Shown: positions 31,194 through 37,881 of the stretch, piece after piece
How positions within the stretch are numbered: the stretch's first letter is position 1
How the letters are laid out: every line of letters starts with the position of its first letter
Source: Candidatus Saccharimonadales bacterium
GTDB lineage: Bacteria > Patescibacteriota > Saccharimonadia > Saccharimonadales > Saccharimonadaceae
Length of the DNA: 37,954 bases
Reading direction: 5' to 3'
Assembly: GCA_030146045.1 (NCBI GenBank)
Contig: JASLDG010000035.1
Span: 1 to 37,954, forward strand
Program-made: the position numbers and the translations under genes
The notes under the pieces: generated by a model
Databases searched by the model: none
What the model was told of the DNA's origin: nothing
What the model saw: only the letters and a program-made list of their open reading frames with translations

Positions 31194-32486
31194 CTACGCC
31201 CACGCAGTTCTGGTCATCGATAAGCTCGGTACAACGTCGAGAGTGTAAGGATCGGCTGGTGCGACTTTTTGCGCCTGGTAGTAGGCAAGGGCGCCAATCA
31301 TGGCTGCGTTATCGGTACAGAGCTGCATCGGTGCATACTCGATAGCGATAGGAAGTCGCTCTTTGAGTTGTCGGCGTAGTTCGCTATTGGCTGCGACACC
31401 ACCCGCAATGACTACCGAGGCGGGGGAGTAGTCGCGAAAAGCTTTTTCGGCCTTATCTACCAAAGTTTCGATTGCGGTGCGCTGGAAACTCGCGGCAATG
31501 TTTGCCCTGAGTGTGTCATCGACGCGAGCGGGGAGCTCGTGCGATGGAAAGGTGTGGTCAACACCGACTTCACGTTGCACTGTCCGCAGGACAGCGGTTT
31601 TAAGTCCCGAAAAGCTAAAGTCATACACATGGCACTCATCTTGGGCGCCTCGCTGCGTTGTCGGTTGCGCTGCTCCCTCTTCGTACAGAGTACGATTCGG
31701 TCTGCTGCTCGCCGCCGCCTTGCGATGCATCCCAATATGATCACCAGTGTGGGTGCACTTTAGATTGGCTTTCGGGAAGGTAAACGCGTATGTATCGCCC
31801 TCAAGGGCGGCTTTGCTGACCGATGGGCCGCCAGGGTAGGGGAGGCCGATGATTTTGGCCACTTTGTCGAACGCCTCGCCGATGGCATCGTCTTGGGTTT
31901 GACCGAGGAGCTCGTAGTCGCCGTGGTCACGAAAGAGGACGAGTTGCGAGTGGCCGCCACTGACGATGAGTGCAAGCATGGGAAAGTCGGGTTGCTTCGA
32001 GGGTAGAACAAGGTGATCGATACTACTGACCGCTTTGTTAGCCTCCTGTGCCACACCTGACGGTGTCGGCGGGGTCAAGTCGGCTACTGTAGATCGATTC
32101 TCATCTGGAGTTCCGGCCTCAACGATAAAATTCGCATACACATGTGCCTCAACATGATGTATAGGATACAACGGTTTGTTGTGGACAACGGCGAGGGTAC
32201 GGGCAGCCAATGTGCCGATCAAGAGTGAGCCTACAAGTCCTGGGGCATAGGTGACAGCGATGGCATCAATATCGTCCCAAGTGTAGCCTGCATCGGTGAG
32301 CGCTTGGTTGACCACGGGATTGATAACTTCAATATGGCTACGAGCGGCCACCTCTGGTACAACACCGCCATAGGCTGCATGAATATCGATTTGTGAATGC
32401 ACGACATTACTCAAAAGTCGACGCCCGTCTTCAACAACAGCCGCCGCAGTCTCATCACAACTACTCTCGATAGCGAGGATCCTCAT
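31194..32486 (-). CDS. tsaD: tRNA N6-adenosine threonylcarbamoyltransferase TsaD, with two insertions
   Basis: 430 residues from ATG 32486; the frame extends to 32504, but the -10 TATACT overlaps that extension. It makes t6A37 in ANN-decoding tRNAs with TsaB/TsaE. The N-terminal ASKHA motif is MRILAIESSCDETAAA, metal ligands are in HHVEAHVYA, and the core motifs are LIVSGGHSQLV, DFSFSGLKTAV and VVIAGGVAANSEL. Normal TsaD is about 340 residues; the excess lies in two low-complexity insertions, one after HVYANF (about 35 residues) and one before DFSFSG (about 45 residues). The core is complete, so it should be active. Confidence 0.95.
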   Translation of the reverse strand: MRILAIESSCDETAAAVVEDGRRLLSNVVHSQIDIHAAYGGVVPEVAARSHIEVINPVVNQALTDAGYTWDDIDAIAVTYAPGLVGSLLIGTLAARTLAVVHNKPLYPIHHVEAHVYANFIVEAGTPDENRSTVADLTPPTPSGVAQEANKAVSSIDHLVLPSKQPDFPMLALIVSGGHSQLVLFRDHGDYELLGQTQDDAIGEAFDKVAKIIGLPYPGGPSVSKAALEGDTYAFTFPKANLKCTHTGDHIGMHRKAAASSRPNRTLYEEGAAQPTTQRGAQDECHVYDFSFSGLKTAVLRTVQREVGVDHTFPSHELPARVDDTLRANIAASFQRTAIETLVDKAEKAFRDYSPASVVIAGGVAANSELRRQLKERLPIAIEYAPMQLCTDNAAMIGALAYYQAQKVAPADPYTLDVVPSLSMTRTAWA

Positions 32487-32494
32487 CTGATACG

Positions 32495-32503
32495 AGTATA
32501 TCA
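32495..32503 (-). promoter_or_regulatory. Extended -10 of tsaD (predicted leaderless)
   Basis: On the minus strand TGA then TATACT (32495-32500); eight bases separate it from ATG 32486. Confidence 0.6.
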
Positions 32504-32529
32504 TTTTCTCTCTATAGGCCGAAGAATAA

Positions 32530-32538
32530 TGCTAAAAT
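32530..32538 (+). promoter_or_regulatory. Extended -10 of the murE-like gene
   Basis: TGC then TAAAAT (32533-32538), six bases before ATG 32545. The spacer AGGGGT could also act as a Shine-Dalgarno only if transcription began earlier, so leaderless is the simpler reading. Confidence 0.5.
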
Positions 32539-32544
32539 AGGGGT

Positions 32545-33834
32545 ATGAAGCAAAAACTTGTCCGTGGGGTTAGGAAAGCACTGCCGGGTAGTGCAGTGCA
32601 ACAGATAGAAGAAGTGTATCGAAAGGGGCGTATCCAGGCGCTCAGTGCTCGCTATGGGTATCCTGCGCGTGGGCTCAAGGTGATTGCAGCGACGGGGACA
32701 AACGGAAAAACCACCACGATTAACTACTTAAACGAAATTCTCAAAGAGGCGGGCAAAACCACCGCTATGTTTAGTACGGCGGTGATTGAAATTGCTGGCG
32801 ATCGTCAGATTAATGATTTGAACGCGACGGTGGCAAACACGGGGCGTATGCAGCGGTTTTTCCGCGATGCCAAAAAAGCTAAGGTTGATTATGTGTTGCT
32901 CGAAGTCACAAGCCATGCTCTGCACCAGCACAAACTCGACGGTGTGCCAATCTTAGCGGCGATCATGACCAATCTGACGCAAGACCATCTCGACTACCAC
33001 AAGACGATGGAACAGTATGCTGAGGCAAAAGCCAAGCTCTTTAAGCTTGATCCGGAGTACATTATTCTCAACAGGGATGATGAATGGTTTGATTTTTTCA
33101 ACCAATTTCCAGCTGGTTCTCAAAAAATTACCTATGGTATGCACAAAGATGCTGAAGCTCAGATCACGCGCACGAAGCTGTATCGCAAGGGAAGTGAAGC
33201 AACAGTCGTTATCGATCACCAGACGAAGCTTGAGCTCGCCACAGCCCTCCCGGGGGAGTTTAACATCTTCAACATGACAGCCGCCGCAGCCGCCGCGTAC
33301 GTACTGGAGATTCCGCGCAAAGATATTGTTGAAGGAGTTGCCAACCTGGAGGGCGTTCCGGGCCGTTTTGAGCGTATCGAGACCAAAAAAGGTTACGATA
33401 TCGTTGTTGACTATGCACACACGCCAGACGGGCTCGAGAAGCTTCTGACGGCAGCAAAAGCCATTACTAAGAACCGAGTTATTCTCGTGTTTGGTGCAAC
33501 GGGCGACCGCGATAAGGGTAAGCGTCCTATTATGGGTGATATTGCCGCGCGTCTTGCCGATCGTATTATTTTGACCGACGAAGAAAGCTACAACGAAGAC
33601 CCGGCTGCGATTCGATCAGAAGTTCGTGCAGGCATCGAAGCAGTGAAGGCACACGCGCAACTGACTGAACTTGCTGATCGCCGTGAGGCAATCGACAAAG
33701 CACTCTCTATTGCTACAAAAGGCGACACTATTTTAGTGACGGGTATGGGGCACGAAAAATTCCGCATCGTGAGTGGTAAACGCCTCCCGTGGAACGACGC
33801 GGAAGTCATCCGTGAACTACTTGGTGACGGGTAA
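32545..33834 (+). CDS. murE: MurE-like UDP-MurNAc-tripeptide ligase
   Basis: 429 residues. Mur ligase with P-loop ATGTNGKTT (about 49-57), central domain motif LEVTSHALHQHKLDG, the carbamate-Lys region, the C-terminal DYAHTPDGLEKLL and GATGDRDKGKRP motifs. These are the MurE rather than MurC/D/F signatures. It adds the third amino acid to the stem peptide in the cytoplasm. The N-terminal substrate domain is short compared with E. coli MurE (about 495 residues). The DNPR motif that selects meso-DAP is replaced by EESYNEDP, so another amino acid, such as Lys, is more likely. It converges with femX-like gene one base away. Confidence 0.92.
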   Translation: MKQKLVRGVRKALPGSAVQQIEEVYRKGRIQALSARYGYPARGLKVIAATGTNGKTTTINYLNEILKEAGKTTAMFSTAVIEIAGDRQINDLNATVANTGRMQRFFRDAKKAKVDYVLLEVTSHALHQHKLDGVPILAAIMTNLTQDHLDYHKTMEQYAEAKAKLFKLDPEYIILNRDDEWFDFFNQFPAGSQKITYGMHKDAEAQITRTKLYRKGSEATVVIDHQTKLELATALPGEFNIFNMTAAAAAAYVLEIPRKDIVEGVANLEGVPGRFERIETKKGYDIVVDYAHTPDGLEKLLTAAKAITKNRVILVFGATGDRDKGKRPIMGDIAARLADRIILTDEESYNEDPAAIRSEVRAGIEAVKAHAQLTELADRREAIDKALSIATKGDTILVTGMGHEKFRIVSGKRLPWNDAEVIRELLGDG

Positions 33835-33835
33835 T

Positions 33836-34876
33836 TTAATACCAGTTTTGTTTGCTAAATTGAAAGCTGAGTCGTTGCGCGATACGTTCGCCGACGCGTG
33901 CCCAAAGACGGTAGGCGAGCGGACGTATCGGCATATCAAGAACACCAACATAGTCGGTGACTGTTTTATTAAAGCTTGATTTGAACCGTCCAAGCCCATA
34001 GAACGGATGTTTTTCATCACGCATGTAAGCGGCTGGCGGTGTGCCGCAGAGATCGTGTTGCGTTGCACCGTGTTCTTTGGCCCACTCGATGACGCGCCAC
34101 TGGAGTAGATGGCTCGCACCGTACACAGGACGCTCGCGGACGCTCGCTCCATCTTTATAAATACTTCGTGTGCCGAGTATTTGCGCATAGACACCAGCAA
34201 CGATCTGATCGTCGACGTAGGCAAAAAACAGTTGGCCATGATTTGTGTGCGCGAAGCTTTGCCAGAACGCTTTCATGTAGTCGAATGGCCGCACGCGGAA
34301 CTTGCCTTCGGCGGTATCGATCCAGAGATCATAAAAAAGACGGCAGTTTTCATCGGTTGCTTCGACTGCTTTTACGATGACTCCATCGCGTTCGGCGCGA
34401 CGAATAGCATGACGGCCTTTTTGATTTAAATTCGCCATGACTGTATCGATGTCTGGTGAGAGATCGATCAAAATGGTCGAGCTATTGGGCTGAATAGGGA
34501 GACGCGGTATAAAACCATCACCAAGTAGTCGGCTCATCGTTTCATCGGTTTTGATAATTTCCGGCTCAATTTTAATAACAAATACGTGGCAGCTTTTCGC
34601 GAGGTCTTTCAAGTCGCCTAGGAGCGCTTCAAGCTCACTCGTTGTTGTGACACCTGGCCCCTTAGGGAGATACCAGACGTTGCCGAGAGGAAACACGTAC
34701 TTTTCAAGTACGGTGATAGCAATGTCGTTTCCCTTGATAAATCGTGCTGTCCAACCGTTCCATTTTTTGTGTTTAGCAAGTTCGTAGCTCTGGAAAACTG
34801 AGCCGCCATCGGGGTTTTTAGCGATTAAATCGTCCCATGTGGCGATGTCGTCTTTGGTCGCAAATTGTAAGCTCAT
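33836..34876 (-). CDS. FemAB/FemX-family peptidyltransferase
   Basis: 346 residues from ATG 34876 (MSLQFATKDD); earlier starts up to 35068 overlap the divergent gene and its promoter. Two GNAT-like subdomains of the Fem family: the N-terminal part has FQSYELAKHKKWNG, and the C-terminal has NLNQKGRHAIRRAERDGV, YGASHLLQWRVIEWAKEHG and FYGLGRFKSSF, all typical FemAB signatures. Fem proteins add amino acids from aminoacyl-tRNA to the peptidoglycan stem or bridge. Its position next to a MurE-like ligase supports a shared role in cell-wall peptides. Predicted leaderless. Confidence 0.93.
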   Translation of the reverse strand: MSLQFATKDDIATWDDLIAKNPDGGSVFQSYELAKHKKWNGWTARFIKGNDIAITVLEKYVFPLGNVWYLPKGPGVTTTSELEALLGDLKDLAKSCHVFVIKIEPEIIKTDETMSRLLGDGFIPRLPIQPNSSTILIDLSPDIDTVMANLNQKGRHAIRRAERDGVIVKAVEATDENCRLFYDLWIDTAEGKFRVRPFDYMKAFWQSFAHTNHGQLFFAYVDDQIVAGVYAQILGTRSIYKDGASVRERPVYGASHLLQWRVIEWAKEHGATQHDLCGTPPAAYMRDEKHPFYGLGRFKSSFNKTVTDYVGVLDMPIRPLAYRLWARVGERIAQRLSFQFSKQNWY

Positions 34877-34883
34877 ATCCTTC

Positions 34884-34889
34884 ATTGTA
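34884..34889 (-). promoter_or_regulatory. -10 of the FemX-like gene (predicted leaderless)
   Basis: On the minus strand TACAAT, seven bases before ATG 34876. It overlaps the alternative ATG at 34885, which argues against that start. Confidence 0.6.
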
Positions 34890-34921
34890 CGACATGGCAG
34901 CGCCGAGCGCCACGCCCGGTA

Positions 34922-34930
34922 TGCTACACT
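34922..34930 (+). promoter_or_regulatory. Extended -10 of the phosphomutase-like gene (predicted leaderless)
   Basis: TGC then TACACT (34925-34930), six bases before ATG 34937. Confidence 0.6.
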
Positions 34931-34936
34931 AGAACC

Positions 34937-35377
34937 ATGAGTATTATTTTTTCCGGTTTTGATATCCGCGGTCGCCTCGACGATTCGCTTACCCCAGAAT
35001 ATGCATGGAATGTTGGCAAAGCGTTTGCCGATTGGCTCCCCGAAGACGGCTCGATCTTTGTGATGCATGAAAACGATGCCACTGAGTCGATCATAAAAGC
35101 ATTGACCGAAGGGATTCGCTTGCAGGGTCGCGATGTTGTATTAGGCGGCGAGGGTGACGCGACAGCGGTTGCCAAAGCCCTGGAAGAAAACACATCGGTT
35201 GGCGGTCTGATCGTCGGGCGCGATAGCTTGCAGTCGGTAGAGACTATTCAGCTCTTCCAGGCTGACGGCGCGCCTGTCACCAGCGAAAACGGCCTGCTTG
35301 GCATTTCGGCCCTGGTCGATGCGGGTAACTTTGTCCCAGCAGCGGTCAAGGGTGAAATTGTTCCCCAAGACAACTAA
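34937..35377 (+). CDS. Stand-alone degenerate phosphohexomutase domain I protein
   Basis: 146 residues. The N-terminus SGFDIRGRLDDSLTPEYAWNVGKAFADWL matches domain I of phosphomannomutase/phosphoglucomutase (YDIRG...). The rest follows the same alpha/beta order but has lost the catalytic features: the GRDGR-type segment reads HENDATES, and the TASHNP serine loop is replaced by VGRDSLQS. Domains II-IV of the usual 450-residue enzyme are missing, and no sign of them appears downstream. It may be a regulatory or sugar-binding remnant; it cannot be an active mutase by itself. The gene has its own promoter and an intact frame, so it seems to be selected. Confidence 0.78.
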   Translation: MSIIFSGFDIRGRLDDSLTPEYAWNVGKAFADWLPEDGSIFVMHENDATESIIKALTEGIRLQGRDVVLGGEGDATAVAKALEENTSVGGLIVGRDSLQSVETIQLFQADGAPVTSENGLLGISALVDAGNFVPAAVKGEIVPQDN

Positions 35378-35395
35378 CTGATCTATATCGTTATA

Positions 35396-35423
35396 TTGAC
35401 AAATACACAAAAATGTGTATAAT
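35396..35423 (+). promoter_or_regulatory. Consensus promoter of the 323-aa orphan gene
   Basis: TTGACA (35396-35401), 16 bases, TATAAT (35418-35423). The leader is about 35 bases, A-rich, without a strong Shine-Dalgarno. The sequence is very close to the promoter at 37505-37532. Confidence 0.85.
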
Positions 35424-35464
35424 GGATACCATACTAACGTAAACACAAACAGTAAAGAAAAAAT

Positions 35465-36436
35465 ATGGTCACACAGCTTGATCGACCTGATAACAGGGCG
35501 AATTATTCACGTAATCCTCAAACTAGAGAGCGCACTGCGCGTCCTCTTGGCAATACCGCGGCTGCCGCACATGATATCCGTCAGCCTCTTTCTGCAGCCG
35601 AGAAGATTGCACTTGGTGTTCATCAAACAATCCGAGATAGACTTTCTGAAACGGCACAAACATTTGCTGGCGAAAAGCCGTCCAAAGCGGAACATATCAG
35701 CCGTGCTCTGTTAGCTCAGAATGAACGACTCCGGTCTGATGCCAAGGAGGACTGGACAACGACACAGTTAACGCAAGAATACATTGCTCGTGCAGTACTT
35801 ATGTCACCAAACGCTTCGAACGCACAAATGAATCGTAATAGCGGCCGTGACGTAAAACAAAGCAAGCGTCGTTTGTCAGAGTTTAATGATGCGGTGCTTG
35901 ATTGTGCAACTTGTATTCAGCCAAGTGTAGCACGCAATTTTATTCCAATGTTAAAACAGCAAATTATAGGGTTTAGTCGGTTTGCCGACGTGCAACCTAC
36001 AATTATTGGAAATAACAATCTCGAATCTATGATGAGAGGCCTTGCTCCTGAAGTGGGTGCCTACCGAGCCTTACAAATGGATGGACGGTTTACTGTTGAA
36101 GCCCCTGGTGTTGATGACGACCTTAAGGGTAAGGATTTAACCGTTGGTAGCGATGAGCAGCATATGGTTCATCTCGATCTTGGTATGCCCGGGGCATTCA
36201 GGCGCAAGATTGAAGACGGTATTGGGTATGGCTCAATCCTGCCCGAGGATGCTGCCGACACACAGACATACGGGTATGTGTATGCTGGAAATGATAAAGA
36301 GGATGGACATCCTAGGTATATTGTTAATGCGGGTACGTTTGGTGAAATCGACGGCTTTGACTATACATCTGAGGATCAGGCGCGCGTTGTAGGTATGGTA
36401 GAAGATATCATGGCTTATCACTACGGTGAATCTTGA
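35465..36436 (+). CDS. Orphan soluble protein, unknown
   Basis: 323 residues, no family recognised, no signal peptide or membrane helix. The N-terminal 60 residues are polar and disordered (rich in Arg, Asn, Pro). Residues 60-200 are helical; 205-320 contain alternating strands with many Gly, Asp and Tyr (GYGSILPEDAADTQTYGYVY), suggesting a small globular domain. A consensus promoter drives it. Its TGA stop lies inside the TTGACA of the next promoter. Most likely lineage-specific; effector or housekeeping role cannot be judged. Confidence 0.7.
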   Translation: MVTQLDRPDNRANYSRNPQTRERTARPLGNTAAAAHDIRQPLSAAEKIALGVHQTIRDRLSETAQTFAGEKPSKAEHISRALLAQNERLRSDAKEDWTTTQLTQEYIARAVLMSPNASNAQMNRNSGRDVKQSKRRLSEFNDAVLDCATCIQPSVARNFIPMLKQQIIGFSRFADVQPTIIGNNNLESMMRGLAPEVGAYRALQMDGRFTVEAPGVDDDLKGKDLTVGSDEQHMVHLDLGMPGAFRRKIEDGIGYGSILPEDAADTQTYGYVYAGNDKEDGHPRYIVNAGTFGEIDGFDYTSEDQARVVGMVEDIMAYHYGES

Positions 36437-36461
36437 CAAACATAACTGTATAGATTATAAT
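36433..36461 (+). promoter_or_regulatory. Consensus promoter of the 61-aa gene
   Basis: TTGACA (36433-36438), 17 bases, TATAAT (36456-36461). The -35 overlaps the TGA stop of the upstream gene. Confidence 0.85.
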
Positions 36462-36499
36462 AGACATCGCTTCTGTTGCTCCTAGAGAAAGGAAAACAG

Positions 36500-36685
36500 G
36501 TGGATGATGCAGAGCGGTGTCTGCACGAGTTCGTGCAGCAGATGCTCGCTGACCCCAACATGACCGCCGATGATATGCGCATTGCAATTAAGCACGGTCT
36601 CGACTGTGATGATTGTGCCTCATGGGCGCTCCGACGTTTGCGCGAAAGCGCTTCTGAGGGAGGTGATGTAACTGAAGCAGGGTAG
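36500..36685 (+). CDS. Small acidic orphan protein with CDDC motif
   Basis: 61 residues from a GTG start at 36500; AAAGGA six bases before it supports this over the TTG at 36476. The protein is mostly helical and acidic, with two cysteines in the motif LDCDDCASWALRRL, which could bind metal or form a disulfide. It resembles small regulatory or phage-type proteins in size only. It has its own strong promoter and a terminator, so it is probably a real gene. Confidence 0.6.
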   Translation: MDDAERCLHEFVQQMLADPNMTADDMRIAIKHGLDCDDCASWALRRLRESASEGGDVTEAG

Positions 36686-36714
36686 CTTGACGTGTGTCGG
36701 GCTACCCTCTTTTC
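36682..36714 (+). terminator. Terminator of the 61-aa gene
   Basis: GGGTAGC and GCTACCC arms (about 36681-36687 and 36702-36708) followed by TCTTTTCTTT. It starts at the gene's stop codon. Confidence 0.7.
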
Positions 36715-36731
36715 TTTGGTCTGTAAAATGG

Positions 36732-36759
36732 AAAACCCTCTTGTCCGAAGACAAGAGGG
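36732..36759 (-). terminator. Terminator of the minus-strand orphan operon
   Basis: Arms 36736-36745 and 36750-36759 (CCCTCTTGTC/GACAAGAGGG). On the minus strand the loop is the stable TTCG tetraloop and a TTTT run follows. Confidence 0.85.
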
Positions 36760-36867
36760 GGCGAGTGTCGGCTTGCCACAGCCTGCTGGTGCTTCCCCAG
36801 AATTCTCGTTGCCGAGAATCGCGCCGAAGCGCCATATTAATGCCCAGATTTAGAGAGGTGGGTTGCT

Positions 36868-37095
36868 CTACTTGATGTGCTCGAAGGTGACCTCCACCCC
36901 GAAGTCGAACGGCACGCCCATGCTCTCCAGCGCGCGCTTGGGGCACGAGCCGTACCGCGGCAGCATGTCGAACCTCTTGATCTCACCGGTGGTGGGGTCG
37001 AGGTACTGCACGTGCCACACGTCCTCGCCGACGATGTGCCGGGGGTCGATCGGGCCGAGCTCGATGGTTGCGGTGGAGACGGTGGAAACGGTCAT
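36868..37095 (-). CDS. Small GC-rich orphan protein, possibly foreign
   Basis: 75 residues, not recognised. The sequence has short strands and loops (WHVQYLDPTTGEIKRFDML), two-domain character is unlikely, and there is one cysteine. AAGGAG lies five bases before ATG 37095, and the start overlaps the TGA of the upstream gene (ATGA). About two-thirds of the bases from 36901 to 37080 are G or C (121 of 180 by hand count), much more than in the AT-rich neighbours, and many codons end in C or G. This suggests recent transfer, perhaps from an actinobacterial host or its phage. Confidence 0.7.
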   Translation of the reverse strand: MTVSTVSTATIELGPIDPRHIVGEDVWHVQYLDPTTGEIKRFDMLPRYGSCPKRALESMGVPFDFGVEVTFEHIK

Positions 37096-37394
37096 GATGA
37101 CTCCTTGATCTTGTTGATGCGTGCGGTTACTTGCCCGTTTGTCGGGAAGTATATGGTGATGATTTCATCTTCGTCACCAGGAAGACGGTGTGGACCGTCT
37201 AGGATACCGTAGAGAATCGTGAACCCATGGTCTCTGTCATTCCCGAGCTGCGTGAAACGAAACGACAGCTGATGAACACCAGTTTCGTCAGTCACCTCGA
37301 TGCTTATATTCGACTGAGTCAGGATTGCACAGGCAACCCCTACCCGAATGTCATCGATGCTCGTATTGACAAGAACTCCTTGGATTTCCTGCAC
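37092..37394 (-). CDS. Orphan protein of a two-gene operon
   Basis: 100 residues from a GTG start at 37394, with AGAAGG nine bases upstream. Not recognised. Beta-rich pattern with many Ile, Thr and Asp; no signal peptide. It is translationally coupled to the GC-rich 75-aa gene but has the lower GC content of the surroundings. A consensus-like promoter (37459-37487) drives the pair. Small toxin-antitoxin-like pairs have this layout, but no toxin or antitoxin fold is recognised. Confidence 0.65.
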   Translation of the reverse strand: MQEIQGVLVNTSIDDIRVGVACAILTQSNISIEVTDETGVHQLSFRFTQLGNDRDHGFTILYGILDGPHRLPGDEDEIITIYFPTNGQVTARINKIKESS

Positions 37395-37458
37395 GTGATT
37401 TCACCTTCTTTCGAACAGTGGTAGGTGCATTACACGACGGATGTTATGTAATATTTTC

Positions 37459-37487
37459 ATTCTACCATAAAAACATTTATAAGTCAA
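37459..37487 (-). promoter_or_regulatory. Promoter of the minus-strand orphan operon
   Basis: On the minus strand TTGACT (37482-37487), 17 bases, TAGAAT (37459-37464). Confidence 0.75.
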
Positions 37488-37504
37488 TACTACGGATGAT
37501 GATA

Positions 37505-37532
37505 TTGACAAATAAGCAATAATATGTATAAT
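37505..37532 (+). promoter_or_regulatory. Consensus promoter of the 80-aa gene (predicted leaderless)
   Basis: TTGACA (37505-37510), 16 bases, TATAAT (37527-37532). Seven bases separate the -10 from ATG 37540. Confidence 0.8.
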
Positions 37533-37539
37533 GGTATAT

Positions 37540-37782
37540 ATGACAAACATAAACACATTCACGCCAGAAAAGACAAATAAGCCTCTTCATGAAAGCCGTC
37601 AAGATCACGCAACACGTGGTGAGTATGATGGTCATCAGGATGCTCGTATGGAGCGTAAGTTTTCGAATGAGCGGTTAGCTCGTATGGAACAAGCGTTTGC
37701 AACGATTGCTATGACCGAAGAGATTGAAGCGCTCGAAGACGCTCAGGAGCTTCAAGCTGAAGATTTTGATCTGGCGGCATAA
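37540..37782 (+). CDS. Small charged orphan protein
   Basis: 80 residues from ATG 37540; an earlier in-frame ATG at 37531 lies within the -10 hexamer and cannot be in the mRNA. Not recognised. It is very polar: a basic, His/Arg-rich middle (HESRQDHATRGEYDGHQ) and an acidic C-terminal helix (MTEEIEALEDAQELQAEDFD). It looks like a small coiled or regulatory protein. It lies just before the CIRCE-groES region but has its own strong promoter. Confidence 0.65.
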   Translation: MTNINTFTPEKTNKPLHESRQDHATRGEYDGHQDARMERKFSNERLARMEQAFATIAMTEEIEALEDAQELQAEDFDLAA

Positions 37783-37802
37783 CCCATACTATTTTGTCTA
37801 AA

Positions 37803-37829
37803 TTAGCACTCGCACCTTGCAAGTGCTAA
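37803..37829 (+). promoter_or_regulatory. CIRCE operator (HrcA binding site)
   Basis: TTAGCACTC, nine bases, AAGTGCTAA: the classic inverted repeat with one mismatch in the right arm (A for G). It lies upstream of groES, the usual place. Confidence 0.93.
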
Positions 37830-37845
37830 TTTTTTTGGCTACAAT
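37817..37845 (+). promoter_or_regulatory. groES promoter overlapping CIRCE
   Basis: TTGCAA (37817-37822), 17 bases, TACAAT (37840-37845). The -35 lies inside the operator, so HrcA would block RNA polymerase directly. Confidence 0.8.
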
Positions 37846-37881
37846 AGTATACACAAACGAAAAAACGGAGGAGATCACCCA

